Source: Liopterus haemorrhoidalis
Taxonomy: Eukaryota; Arthropoda; Insecta; Coleoptera; Dytiscidae
Reading direction: 5' to 3'
NCBI GenBank assembly: GCA_963971575.1
Contig: OZ020611.1
Coordinates: forward strand, 239,654,654-239,718,653
DNA: 64,000 nt
Made by a program: the position numbers and the translations under genes. The notes under the pieces were generated by a model. It ran no database searches. It had not been told where the DNA came from and saw only the letters and a list, made by a program, of their open reading frames with translations. Position 1 is the first letter of the stretch. Every line of letters starts with the position of its first letter. Positions 10,601 to 22,394 of the stretch are shown in pieces.

Positions 10601-11516
10601 TTTATAGCTAAATTTTGCCAAATACTCAGTAAGAGTATTTCAAACACCAAATATCGATCAAAGTTCGAAATATTTGAAATAACAAATACTATTAGTCATC
10701 CCTCAAAAAGTATTTGAAATATCAAATACTATTAAAATGTACTTCGAATACTATAAATATAATTAAAAAACTAAAAGTATTTCAAATACGAAAAGGCCAA
10801 CCGGCGTAGCGTAATGGTAATACACGTACCTTGCCTTGCTAAGGTCTCGGGTTCGAATCGGGTTCAGGCATGGAATTTTCAATAGGAAAAATTACAATTA
10901 TCCTGGCTAATTGCCTTAGTAGCAAAGGCCATAAAGGTGAAATAAAAAATTAAATAATAAGTAAATAAAAAATAAAATAAAATAAAAAAAAAATTGAAAT
11001 TTCGAAAAAAAATAAAACAAGTATTCTAACATACTTAATGTAGAACCGTCATAAATACATTAAGGTTAATAATGATTGTAAATTAGTTTTAAAAAATAAA
11101 GAAAATAAATATGAAGAAAAATATAAAAATTCTTCCTAAGAACAAAAAAAGTTCTGCATTTCAGATAAATTATGTATGGTATTGTATAATACCAAATACA
11201 AATACCACGGGGAAAGTATTTGCAAATACAAATACCAAGAGCATTTTTTTGAAGTATATGAAATACAATATTTCAAATACCAGAAATAATAAAAATACTC
11301 GTATTATATGGTAAAATTTTATTTGTTGCAGACCAAATATGACTACACGACCAAAGCTGTACCAAATACTCAGTAAAAGTATTTCATAAGTATTTAAAAT
11401 ATCAAATACTTTTTAAAAGTATTTGAAATAATGTATTCAAATTATTTGAATGCATTTGAAGTATTAGGAAATATTTGAAATAATGTACTTCAAATCATTT
11501 AAACGTATTTGAAATA
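10601..11516. repeat. repeat region of AAGTATTTGAAATA motifs with an inserted SINE
   Basis: Dense copies of AGTATTTGAAATA and its inverse run from 10620 to 10790 and 11200 to 11516. The block GTTGCAGACCAAATATG near 11328 recurs at 13104, on the other side of the Tc1 element, so the host repeat seems duplicated. The ORF at 11111 is a product of the repeat. Confidence 0.55.
10799..10985 (+). repeat. tRNA-derived SINE
   Basis: The head has GTAGCGTAATGGTAATACA (A-box-like) and GGGTTCGAATCGG (B box), followed by a unique body (CTGGCTAATTGCCTTAGTAG) and an A-rich tail of AAATA units. It sits inside the AGTATTTGAAATA repeat. The tRNA source is not clear. Confidence 0.65.
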
Positions 11517-11797
11517 CAGCCATGCTCATATGTATTAGGCACTTTATGATTTGGTATACTTAGCCCAGATTAACAAGTTTCGCGGCAATTAAGGAATACA
11601 GGTGTGCTTCTTAGAAGCCCTAATGACTTTTGGGAAGGTATGATTTTAATATGTTAAGCTCCAAACAAGCTGAAGGGGGATGCCATATAAGATACGTTTT
11701 TCGTTCAATAGCAATCAGTTCTAATACAGATTTTATCCAAGTGAGCAAGTGTTGATTTAAGAAAAAATTTGGTTTAAAGAATTATTGAAGTGTGAAG

Positions 11798-12928
11798 ATG
11801 CCGAAAAAAAGACAATTAACAGTTGGCGAGCGCGCCCAGATAGTGTTATTGCATAAGCAGAGTGTCACCCAATGCGATATTGCAAAACAAATTAAATGTT
11901 CTCGGTGCGCAGTCCAAACAACAATTAAACGGTTCAACGAGATTGGATCTTATGAAAATCGACCCAAAAGTGGTCGAAAACGAAGAACCAGTGCAAGGCA
12001 AGACCGTATTTTGAAGCGGATATCTCTTCGAGATAGGACGAAAACTTCAAAAGAACTCTCTTCCGAATTACTGCAAGACCATGGAATAAATTTGGCAGCA
12101 AGTAGTGTTAGAAGAAGACTTGTTGAACGTAATTTGAATGGGAGAAAGGCACGACTTAAACCACTTCTCACTGACAGGCATAAGAAACTACGTCTTTCGT
12201 GGGCGAAAAATACAAAAATTAGACCGAAGAGGACTGGGCTAAAGTTATATGGACGGATGAAACCAATGTTGAAGTAATATTCTACTAATGTATTAGCAAT
12301 AATAATCCAGTAAAATACAAAAAAATCTCTTCCTTAAAAAAAACAAATTTTTATTTTTTCTTTATTTTTTTATTAGTTATTCAGTCAACCTGGGGCTCGC
12401 TACGTTCGTAGAAGCGGTGAAGCTTTCCGAGAAGAATGTCTGATCCCTACTGTGAAATATGGAAGAGGGAGTATAATGATTTGGGGTTCCATGTCTGCCA
12501 GTGGCGTCGGCAATGTTTTTTTGTGTGAAGGACGCATGAATTCCACGAAGTACATCGACATGCTAGAGGAAGTTATGGAGCCAACCATATTAAAATTAGT
12601 AGAAACTAAATCTCCGGAATATCACTTTCAACAAGATATTGTAGCGTGCCACAAATTCCGCGAAGCAATGCGTTGGTTTGAAGAAAACGACATTCCACTT
12701 TTATCATGGCCACCCGAGTCTCCTGATCTATCCCCGATAGAAAATTTATGGTACATTTTAAAGTGCAAGATTGCAAAACACAAATGCAGCTCAAAAACAA
12801 TGCTGAAGCAAAGAATAATTGAAGAGTGGAACGCAATTTCACCAGATGTGTGTAAAAATTTGGTATCAAGTATGTCACGTAGAATAAAATTATTAATTAA
12901 GGCTGGAGGAGGATCCATAAAATATTAA
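11798..12928 (+). pseudogene. Tc1-like DD34E transposase with one intron (inactivated)
   Basis: Cut-and-paste transposase. From the ATG at 11798 (MPKKRQLTVGERAQIV) it shows two helix-turn-helix units (HKQSVTQCDIAKQIKCSRCA and the KELSSEL region) and a GRKRR linker. The first catalytic Asp is in WTDETN (about 12250), the second in FQQD, and the Glu in [11 protein letters not shown]; Asp to Glu spacing is 34. After WTDETNVE the frame stops, but removing 12274-12376 (GTAATA to TTATTAG, with CTACTAAT) restores an uninterrupted frame into LFSQPGARYVRR. Damage: a two-base loss near 12205 in SWAKKY and a Trp-to-stop nearby. Ends GGGSIKY then TAA. Confidence 0.93.
12274..12376 (+). other. intron in the Tc1 transposase (103 nt)
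   Basis: GTAATATTCTACTAAT at the start and TTTATTTTTTTATTAG at the end give a donor, a branch-site-like CTACTAAT and a pyrimidine-rich acceptor. Removing it rejoins codons for NVE and LFSQPG in frame, the usual Tc1 continuation. The homologous segment in copy 2 is only 27 nt. Confidence 0.85.
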
Positions 12929-13132
12929 TTTGATGTATTAATATTATAATAAATGTAAGTAATTATAAGTGGTATAAATTTGTTTTTCTCAAAATTTCCT
13001 ATTCCAAAAATTATTCATTAGAATAACAAGTGCCTAATACATATGAGCATGGCTGTATTTCGAATATTTCCTGCTCTGTTATATGGTAAAATAATTTTAT
13101 TTGTTGCAGACCAAATATGGCTACACGACTTA

Positions 13133-13650
13133 TGCTGCGTTCAGAACCTCTCAATTATAAATTAGAATTAACGTAAAATTAGTACTTAACATAAAATTAA
13201 GAATTAGAAATTAAGTTGCATTCACAATATAAATTAAGAAATTAAGATTAAGACACTGACATCTAGTATTTTAGCGACAAACTTTTATCGATTTCTACTT
13301 TACCGATCGATCTGTTAATATTTGTAATAAGGTTTTGTGTGTTTAGAAGCATTTTAGAAGTCTGTGTGATAGGTCTGCGTCATTATTGTGTTATTTCCAA
13401 TTCAATTCCAATACAATTTAGACGTTTACTTTAATAATAATATTTTTGGTTAGACAGATTGACAGCTGCTTACTGCGCACGCGTCAATTAGAAATTAACG
13501 TAAGAGTTTGGCGTCCCCTAACTTCTAATTTTAATTTATAAGTATAATTTTGAAGGTTGTGAACGATACCGTACAGTTACGTATAACAAACATTTACGTT
13601 AATTCTAAGTACTAATTCTAATTCCTAATTGAGAGGTTCTGAACGCAGCA
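13133..13650. mobile_element. PIF/Harbinger-type MITE family K, copy 1
   Basis: The ends are TGCTGCGTTCAGAACCTC and its inverse, with TTA on both flanks (13130-13132, 13651-13653). Three-base TWA duplications are typical of PIF/Harbinger. Length 518 bp, no ORF. Confidence 0.88.
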
Positions 13651-14065
13651 TTACTTTTAAAGAAAGAAGGAAAAATGAAGCTTGAATGGAGATCTTGTCA
13701 ACTTGAGTAGGGAGGAATAAATATCAGGAATGGTTTGACGAAGATCTTCCAAGCCGTTTAATTATCCGTGGAATTCATGAAAAATTTGTGCGCACAGGAT
13801 CTATTGCAAAGCATTAGATTTACTTGGACTATATTATATTGTAACAAAATTATTTTTTGAATAAAAAATAAGAGCTCCAAAATAAGAATACCAATTCCAA
13901 AATGGCAACAACTTTTTGTCGGACCCTGTATGATTGCTACACTCTTCATAAGGAACTAATGTTGGTGGGCACAATAAAATCTTGCTGCGGGGCGAAATGC
14001 CGCGAGTCGAAGTTTTGAGACCTCTGGTTTAGAGGCAACCTTTTTCAATTCAAATATTTATTTAA

Positions 14066-14588
14066 TATAGTCGGATTGCTGATAAGTGGCTGTTCGTTGC
14101 TACAAGTATCGATATTCAATACTACATGCTTTCTCTGTCTGTATCATTATAATTATTTGCATACCCATAGTAACGTATAGTGACCCAAGTTGACAACTAA
14201 CCTTCAAAATTATTTGAATAAAAAACAAAGCATTAGAAAGAAACGGCATGATTCGTAGATATCTTTACTAATTAGAGCGCGAAAATAAATTTACATCAGT
14301 ACTCAAACAAACAAAATTATTAATTTTAAGGTAATAATTATAAATGAGGAAAAGTTTATACTCATACGTAAATTTTGGATTATAATTTGTTGTTTATTCC
14401 AGCAGATTTAAAATAAAAGTTTGTGAATTTAATAATTGGCCACAAGCCATATTTTAATTAGTATTTATTACCAGACACTGACAGCTAAGATAAATTTTAA
14501 AATCGTTGAAAAATGGTAACTAGATTATTATATGAATGCACTACTTGATACATACATTTAATAGTCACCTATCAGCAATCCGACTATA
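14066..14588. mobile_element. MITE with TATAGTCGGATTGCTGATA ends
   Basis: The left arm TATAGTCGGATTGCTGATAA and the right arm TATCAGCAATCCGACTATA are near-perfect inverted repeats. The body is AT-rich with no ORF. Likely TA target. Confidence 0.78.
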
Positions 14589-14977
14589 GTCATATTTTCA
14601 AAATATGTATTTTAATAGCTTTAAAACACAGAAAACCAATATTTGACTTCTGGTTACTTTGAACCTAAAACTGTATACATGATAAATTCCAGCCTTAAAT
14701 GTAACACAAGGAAACGCTAGTAACAGTTATAATGAACAATGCGTTAACAACCTAAATTGCTTTAAAACATCAGATATATTTGGGAAAATTGATCAATTGC
14801 AAGAAATAAAAATAATTTTTTATTTCAAACAAATATGTATACAGATTTTTTAAACAGAAAACAAATCATAATTTTATTATAATCTGTATCTCATCGATAT
14901 ATTTTCTTGTAATTGATCATTTGATCAATGTTTGTAATAAGGACTTTGCAATATTTCTTGTTAACGTTTTATCATAA

Positions 14978-16222
14978 TGCTTCGTTCAGAACCTCCAAAT
15001 TATAAATTAGAATTAACGTGAAATTAGTACTTAACATAAAATTTGTACGTAGAAATTAAGCAGCATTCACAATAAAAATTAAGAAATTAAGCCACTGACA
15101 GATTGTTTTATCGATTTCTACTTTATCGATAGATATTTGGCAGCTGTTTACATTTGCTAATGAGTTTTTGAGCAGTGATGGGCGCGTAAGTTACATGATG
15201 TAAGTTACCTCATTGTTGACGCGTAAACAATTGATGTAAAGTAAACACAAAAACTCTTGTAAACAATGTAAGCAACGTAAACAATGTAAACAATGATTTA
15301 GACATGCGCACTTGTTTTGAATTACAGAACCTCATTATCAATACATTTTTATAAATAATAAAATTTTAATGAAACGATTTTAAATGAAAAAGTAAGTATA
15401 TAAAATTAGGACAAGCCAATATACATATTAATAAAAATCGAATTTGCATCATTATACAGGTGTTACATACAAATTAGTAAATATGAATATGAAAAGTAAA
15501 AAACTTTTTTCTTTAAAAAATTCAGTCTATTTTTTTTAATAACAAAATACATTAAATTTCACCTTTAAGAAAATCAGCCTATATTTTTTAATAACGAAAA
15601 GATTCATTGCAAATTTTGCATAACGCCCTATATTTTCTTTCATTTTCTTTAATTAAAACAAAACCTAGTTCTTCAGAACTATTCCTTCGGTTTCTTCCCA
15701 CCATTTTTTTAATAAATTTATTGTTTTGAACTGAATATACTTGTTCATTAACTCTCTATTATTCGTATTAAATAACTAAAACTAACCTCATTATTTGACA
15801 GTTTACAAAGTTTACATTGTTTACATTGTTGACAAGTTTACCAATTGTTTACATAAGTTTACACGTAAACGTAAACAATTAAAGTTTACGTGTAAACACC
15901 CATCACTGTTTTTGAGTGTTTCATAATTCTGAAAAGAATTAAAATAGAGGAAAAATTTATATTTATACTCATAGAAAACACAAAGATTTGGATAGGAGCA
16001 AAAAAATATGGTCATAGAAATTTTTAGGTTGTCAAGTGCTTACTGCGCATGCGTCAATTATAAATTAACGTAAGGGTTTGAAGTCTATAAACATCTAATT
16101 CATAGTATAAGTATTAATTTAGAAGGTTGTGAACGGTAACGTACAGAGTTACGTATAACAAACATTTACGTTAATTCTAAGTACTAATTCTAATTCCTAA
16201 TTTCGAGGTTCTGAACGCAGCA
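14978..16222. mobile_element. PIF/Harbinger-type MITE family K, copy 2, interrupted
   Basis: Same ends as the 13133 copy (TGCTTCGTTCAGAACCTC / GAGGTTCTGAACGCAGCA), with TAA at 14975-14977 and 16223-16225. A hAT-like element (15173-15908) lies inside. Confidence 0.88.
15173..15908. mobile_element. hAT-like MITE with 8-bp duplication and GTTTAC subterminal repeats
   Basis: It begins CAGTGATGGGCGCGTAAG and ends GTAAACACCCATCACTG. The 8-bp duplication TTTTTGAG is exact at 15165-15172 and 15909-15916. Both subterminal regions have many GTAAACA/TGTTTAC copies, like transposase-binding repeats in hAT elements. No transposase; the ORF inside is spurious. Confidence 0.92.
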
Positions 16223-16367
16223 TAAGAAACCAACAACATAGTGTCTTTCTTATGGGAACCGTGTAATGCCTTTGAATATGGTAATGGTTTTCGAAGTAGG
16301 GCTATAACTATAAACAAACATGTCGAAAAAATGTTTTGAACATTTGACATCTATACATCATATAGAG

Positions 16368-16611
16368 CAGGGCTTCTTAAACTGTGGGTCCCGACCCCCC
16401 GGGGGGTCGCGAGGGTACTGAAGGGGGGTCGCAAAGATCTGCTACTTTTGGATAATAATAAATAAATATTTAGAATCTGCAAGGTAGATTCTACAATGTC
16501 ACGATATTACACCTACATCTACGGTCAATACTAATTTCATTACATGGTGGGTCGTTTAAAATTTCCTAGGCTTGAAGGGGGTCGCTATATGAAAAAGTTT
16601 AAGAAGCCCTG
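16368..16611. mobile_element. short hAT-like MITE
   Basis: 244 bp, ends CAGGGCTTCTTAAACTGTGG and AAGTTTAAGAAGCCCTG, with 8-bp flanks ATATAGAG / ATATAAAG (one mismatch). GGGGGGTCGC motifs occur inside both ends. Confidence 0.85.
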
Positions 16612-17250
16612 ATATAAAGTACTTCTCAACTAACCCTCATATTATTTTGTTTCATAAATTGAATTTTCGTACGAAATAAAGAAAAATAAATACATACATA
16701 AAGGCATTTTTTGGCAAATTAAAAACATATTGCAAGTCCTTATTATAACTAAATATAAGCAAAAATTCTGAATTATTAACAACATCTAGGGAATAGAAAA
16801 TTAAATCATATTTTGAAATAATACTAGAAAATAGATCTAAACACCATTCTATAAATCGTATGACCAAATATCGTTTTATCAACATTGTCAGAAATAAATG
16901 CATGGAGCTCGCAATGTCAAAACAAAATACAGTCAACGCCCGCTTAACGTACATAATGCGTACACAGATTCCCGTACTTTAAGCGGACGGTATATTTCCG
17001 TATAAATGCATGTAAATACGACTAATTGGTACATAGTTTCGGTCCCTCTGTTCATACGAATGTACATTTGTTCATACGAACGTACATTTTTTCGCACGAA
17101 CCTACATTTTTTCGCACGAACCTACATTTTTTTTGTATAAATGACCAATATTCATTGATTGTTTTGAAGTTATATTTAGGCAAGATATGCGTATGAAGCT
17201 TGAAATACAGTGTTACCAACTTCTATCTTTCAATTTTCCCCCTTCACTAA

Positions 17251-17721
17251 TACCCTTTTCACACTAGATCTTTAAGACGATTGAACTTAAACTTCATCGA
17301 TGTTTAATATCGGTTTGCTTTCACACTTGATGTTTAATTTGAAGAAGAAATCTCCATGTAAAGCTAGTATGTATTGCCAACATAATTTCATATCGTTTGA
17401 ATTTATTCTGTCATTATTTTGTATATCGAGGTTAGGAGAAGTTTATTTTTTATATTTATTTAAATAATAACGCAAATAATCTTCTCATAACCTCGATATA
17501 TAAAATGATAACAGCTGAACATAGATAAAAGAAGAGAAGCACAAATTCAAGGAGTATTTTTTTATAATGGGAATTAAGTTGGCAATGCGGGCGAAGTTTA
17601 AGACGCAGATCTCTGTCTTAAACATCGGTCGTGTTTAGACGAGGCCGTACGGTTTCACATTAGCGTTTAAAGATCCATTCACTTAAACATCCGATCTTAA
17701 AGATCTAGTGTGAAAAGGGTA
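17251..17721. mobile_element. PIF-type MITE family C, copy 1
   Basis: The ends are TACCCTTTTCACACTAGA and its inverse, left flank TAA. Paired GATGTTTAA and GCAGATCTCTGT blocks lie inside. It is separated from copy 2 by only nine bases, in the same orientation. Confidence 0.85.
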
Positions 17722-17730
17722 TCACACTTA

Positions 17731-18329
17731 TACCCTTTTCACACTAGAACTTTAAGACGAGTGAACTTAAAGTTCACCGATGTTTAACATTGGTTCGCTT
17801 TCACACTTGATGTTTAAATCTCCGGTGCTGTCATCAGCTACAGTAATTTTGTCCTTAAGTTACCGTCATAAAATTACCAGTTTTAAACTGTCAGCGCAGA
17901 CGCACATTTTGAATTATTATAAACAAATATGGATATTTCATTTCATTCTACAATAAAGACACTACAATAAAGAATATATTACACCTGTATTAACATGTAA
18001 GTCGATACATTTTATCTCAATTATTGTAGCTCTGTATTTTATTAAACACATTATTAAAATAAATAATTTTATTATAACAATAAGTATAAACTTCTTATAA
18101 CGTCGATATAATAAAGTATTCTTGTTTATAATACAAAATGTTGACAGCACAAATTCAAAGAGTATTTTTTTATAATAGAAATTATGTTGGCAATGCGGAC
18201 GATGTTTAAGACGCAGATCTCTGTTTTAAACATCGCTTGTATTTAGACGAGGCCATACGGTTTCACATAAGCGTTTAAAGACACATTCACTCTAACATCC
18301 GATCTTAAAGTTCTAGTGTGAAAAGGGTA
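17731..18329. mobile_element. PIF-type MITE family C, copy 2
   Basis: The ends are TACCCTTTTCACACTAGAAC and its inverse, with TTA on both sides (17728-17730, 18330-18332). The internal ORF repeated in copy 3 reflects sequence identity, not a gene. Confidence 0.9.
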
Positions 18330-18457
18330 TTACAGAGAAGAATCATTAAATACGTCGAACGCAGCCGAATATGTACACGTATTTACGAGTGCTTTTCTAT
18401 GTGTGAATACACAGCAGTGTATTCGCATGTAATAAAAAAAAAAAAAATGAACTGAAT

Positions 18458-18799
18458 ATGGACACTGAAGGTATTAATGATTTGCTAGAATCACATGCGG
18501 ACGAACTCACAACTAATGAGTTATTAGAACTACAAGAGCAAATGAGAACTGAAGAAGAAGACACAAAAACCGAGAACGAAACAACCGAAATACAACTAAA
18601 AACAGTAAGTGGAATATTAGGCAAAGTGGAAGAACTCATTGACACTATCGAGAATTCGGACCCGGATATTGATAGAAGTTGCAGTGTTGTTAATAATATA
18701 CGCAATAGCACCGCTTGTTATAAACTTTTATATCAAGACAAAAAGAAAACTGCGGTACAATTGACAATGGACAAATTTCTAATTAAAAACAACAAATAA
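18458..18799 (+). pseudogene. C-terminal fragment of a Tigger/pogo (CENP-B-like) transposase
   Basis: 113 codons, MDTEGINDLLESHADELT at the start and AVQLTMDKFLIKNNK at the end. Tigger/jerky-type transposases end with an acidic E-L-T-x-x-E-L-x-E-L stretch, a helical S-x-x-D-P region and a final Q-x-T-[LM]-D-x-F motif; all are visible in order here. The DNA-binding and DDE domains are absent and no other part lies between the element's ends. An AATAAA lies downstream at about 18945. It may be translated as a short protein, but that is speculation. Confidence 0.7.
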
Positions 18800-19374
18800 T
18801 AATTTTTTAAGTACTTATTTATTTTTCTAAACATGTTTATTTTATATAATGTATGGTTTATTTTTATTTTTTTAACATGTATTTATATGTTAGTACTACG
18901 TGTTTACTGTTCTATTCGGATTTACGAAAATATTAGGGGCATTAAATAAATAAACTTCAATATCTTGCAAATGATCATTCATGAAAAAAAAAAGTGTAAG
19001 AAGTATTTTTTTGTAGAAAATTTTAAAATCTGCAAGTTTTATTCAAACAAATTTTACGTTAAGTTTACTTTTTCAAAATTAAATGCGGTCCCGTCATTTA
19101 ATAATCGGATATTTTTCGAGAATCCGATTATACATTATACATTGTGTGCTATTTCTTTTCCCTTTTTTTTAACCATAAAGTTGCCATATCAAATACGAAA
19201 ACGACGTTTTCGTGTGACGCGATGTACGTTCGCGCGGACAATGTGAACGTTCGTACAAAAGCGACATTTTCATGTTACGTGATGTACGTTCGTACGAACA
19301 TAGGATCCGTAATTAATCATGTACGTATCACCGAACGTACGTTAAGCGGATGTACGTGAAGCGAGTGCTGACTG

Positions 19375-20148
19375 TATATTAGTTTAAAATATGTGACCGA
19401 GACATTTTGAAAATGGATCACGTGTGACCCAATTTTGAGTATCAATATTTTATAATTATTTTGGGATGGCAAGGGTTATTCTTTATCTAAAATTAATAAT
19501 AAAATAACTTGACACTGCTCTGACTAGTTACAAACTGTTCAGAATTTTTGCTACGGTTTTAAAATTTCTTTATCGGGAAGCTTAATATTATAAAGAGATC
19601 CGTATTGTCACAAAGGCATCCTTTATATCGAATGCTACAAAATATAATCATAATATACAAAATAACCGTAAAAGCGACATATATCTATATAATTTAAAAG
19701 ATTCCACATAAAATATTTTTTTTACAAAAATAATTTTATCTTGCTTTTCATCACATTGTTTCTGCGGACAACATAGCTACACATTTGACCAAGCTCGGAA
19801 TTATAACAATAATATTTTGTGCTCTTAAAGATTGTACGTAATTTAATAACATAAACACATGTCATTTGTTGGACCATAGATTGAGTAAAATCCTGGTTAA
19901 TGCTACCTAGTTTAACATAGTTTTCTTATAACATACATTTGCTAATTATCAACTTCCTCAAGTATAAGTATCACAACCAGTAGCGTAGTTTCAAATCCCC
20001 CCCCCCCCCACAAATATACAAACATTATTATAACGCCCCCCTGCGCTCTACGGAGCATTAGCTACGGAGTTGATCACAACAATATCCCAAACAAATTAGC
20101 TCCCCAGGTTATCTAACACTTCACTCAATATGTCTCCAGTCTGACATA
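19375..20148. other. unassigned interval
   Basis: No recognised gene or element. A run of C at 19997-20008 is the only simple feature. Confidence 0.5.
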
Positions 20149-20684
20149 TGGGTTTAGTCAATACTTAGCGATAGATGTTGCGTTAATTTGAATCTTGCTC
20201 TTAGTTTTAGTCTTGGCTTTAATCGTCTTGAATGAGTACGGGTTTATACAATGTTTTAACGAGTTTTAACTTTTAACAAGTAACCAATGAGCCGTCGAGT
20301 TATACGCACGCGCATAGTATCATTTTTCTAAATGTCAAAAAATTAAAATTTTTGGTTATTGACAAATATAACATTGTGTGTAAACATGTACCGAAATAAG
20401 TCTAGAAAAGTTGCTGCTATTTATGGCCTTATGTGGGCCACGATAGGTGCTTTTAGAATTTAAGTCGGGGTGCGCGCACGCGCATGGGGCGGTTTTAACG
20501 TGATTTACTCCTAGCCGTAGGAAAGTTAGAATTTAGTTATCTTTCAAGGCCAGAACCATAGGACTAAAATTAAAGAAATGTGTTGTATGAACTTGCTCGT
20601 AGCGATATGATAGTTTATCTTTTAAGGATAAAATTAAAATATAGGAGTAAAACTAAAGCTATCGCTAAGTGTTGACTAAACCCA
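20149..20684. mobile_element. MITE with TGGGTTTAGTCAATACTTAG ends
   Basis: The left arm TGGGTTTAGTCAATACTTAG and the right arm CTAAGTGTTGACTAAACCCA pair with one or two mismatches, then GCGATAG/CTATCGC. No ORF. Confidence 0.75.
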
Positions 20685-20690
20685 CCAATA

Positions 20691-20898
20691 CAGAGTGATT
20701 ATTTAATGGCGAGACGACGTCACCGAATTTTACGTGCCTCCTAGCAGAAATACTGGTGAATACTATGACTATAATAACCTTGAAGAGATATAATAACCTT
20801 AATGCGCATGCGCGCATAATCGCCTGTTAAGATGTGCATGAAACGGCAAATTATTAAAACTTCCAGTGACGTCGTCTCGCCATTAAATAATCACTCCG
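20691..20898. mobile_element. short TA-flanked MITE (208 bp)
   Basis: The ends CAGAGTGATTATTTAATGGC and GCCATTAAATAATCACTCCG are inverted repeats continuing through GAGACGACGTCAC, about 33 bp, with TA on both sides. Confidence 0.85.
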
Positions 20899-21097
20899 TA
20901 TACAGTGCTATGCAAAACATTTGCAACTGAACCTATATGTTTCAATATTGTTGGTTTTTTTTTTTTTTTAATTAAATTCAATCAGAATTTTTGTTTATTA
21001 TTATTTTTATTATTAATAGTTATTGGCTAGTTTACTACAAAAACAAAAATAATTAAAATTAATTGTTTAGGCAAAAAAGAAAAAAAAATATAACAAT

Positions 21098-21923
21098 TAT
21101 GGTCTATTTCAAAGTAGAAAAATGTGTGTTAGAAGATAGGAGCTGTTTGTCCTTGCTTCGGATTGGTTTAGATCTTCGTCCCTATTACACTATAAAAATA
21201 TTGTTTTTAGTCCAAGTTGACAGATGTTTCGTGTCGTACATTGGAAATATATATTATTTATATTATTTAATTTTTCTCATATATTTTGTTATTATTTACA
21301 TATGTAGACTTTTATTTATATTCTTGGCGTAGATTTTATGGAGAAAATTCTCCATGTAATTTGTTTTTACGCAGTTATATATTTTTTAGGTTATCTGACA
21401 TATAAATATTTTTTGACACTTGACAATTAACAGATCAAGAGAGAGGATTAATGTGAGGCCAAAAGACAGCCTGTGCCCAAAGAAGGAGTTATTGACATCA
21501 TTTTTAGACCTTCATATATACATATATTTTTAATTTTTATTTACAATAATTATTTAAATAAGAAACTTTAGCTCTGAAGATATATTGTTTGTTTTATTGC
21601 TTTGTTTAAACTCTTTAAGCCAAATCTCTCTTTTTATATATAGTACATAATTTTTAAAATTAATATTTTTTTAACTTTTTCAAATTTCCCATTAAACTGA
21701 ATTTATCTCGTATAAATAACGTAAGTGTATTATCTGCCTTGTTTATTTCAATATCTTATTAACCTTATTTAAATTTAAAAAAAAATCACTTGCTAACCCA
21801 GTTGCTACGCCCATGCCCTAGTTGTAACTTATTTTAAATTTCCCGCTATACTGTATTTGATCAGTGTAAATCGTACTCGGTTCGCAGCGCTATCTACTTT
21901 TTTCTACTTTGAAATAGACCATA
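21098..21923. mobile_element. MITE with TATGGTCTATTTCAAAGTAG ends
   Basis: The left TATGGTCTATTTCAAAGTAG and the right CTACTTTGAAATAGACCATA are exact inverted repeats. It interrupts Tc1-like relic sequence. The ORF at 21063 is not conserved-looking. Confidence 0.75.
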
Positions 21924-22127
21924 GGTATAATTTGGCTGTGCAAAACATTTGCAACACATGTCATTATTCGTTTGTTTAGGTGAATTGTCGTGCATTTTCG
22001 TACGAATTCGGAATATTTGCAGGATTTACCGAGTTGTTTTTCTCAATTTAAAATAGTGTGATTGGTACATTCAGAAGATAGGAAGTTTATTTAAAATATG
22101 AAGGTAGTATTTAAAATAATTTAAAAA

Positions 22128-22224
22128 ATGGGAGGTGTTAAGTATAATTCTGAAATAAAATCAAAAATTCTACTTGAATACAAGACCGGCATGACACAGA
22201 AAATGGAAGTGAATGTTTCTTTCA
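22128..22224 (+). pseudogene. N-terminal relic of a Tc1-like transposase
   Basis: The ATG at 22128 opens MGGVKYNSEIKSKILLEYKT followed by GMTQK, the usual beginning of the first helix-turn-helix of Tc1 transposases. The sequence then diverges. Upstream, GTGCAAAACATTTGCAAC at about 21938 resembles a Tc1 terminus and recurs at about 20913. Confidence 0.45.
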
Positions 22225-22394
22225 ATTCATTTCCTAGAGTGACAACCAAATACACAGCAGTTTGTGTTATGACAACTCATTATAACACAAAGTAATATAA
22301 AAAATCAGCTGTGGCCACCACAGGACCGACCGCCATCATAAAGTACCTATATAAATTACATTCTAGCAGCAGAGTAGAAATAACTTGACCTAAT

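Larger units (their letters stand above)
11517..13055 (+). mobile_element. Tc1-like transposon copy 1, 28-bp TIRs, TA duplication
   Basis: The ends are CAGCCATGCTCATATGTATT plus AGGCACTT and an exact inverse at 13028-13055, flanked by TA at 11515-11516 and 13056-13057. The element is 1539 bp, close to the usual Tc1 length. It contains one transposase gene on the plus strand interrupted by an intron. A second, 1450-bp copy is at 33232-34681. Confidence 0.95.
16930..19374 (+). mobile_element. Tigger/pogo-like element, non-autonomous, with two PIF MITEs inside
   Basis: The ends are CAGTCAACGCCCGCTTAACG and GTGAAGCGAGTGCTGACTG, flanked by TA (16928-16929, 19375-19376). Subterminal GTTCATACGAACGTACATT-like repeats occur at the left and TCGTACGAAC repeats at the right. 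Only the C-terminal part of a transposase (18458-18799) remains. Confidence 0.85.

Noticed and set aside
11950..12918. Minus-strand ORFs in the two Tc1 copies (for example 12606-12878, 33668-33976, 34210-34479)
   Set aside because: Antisense shadows of the transposase.
17962..18150. Conserved ORF pair between 17962-18150 (minus) and 52647-52838 (plus)
   Set aside because: Both are the same segment of the family C MITE in opposite orientation; no recognisable protein.
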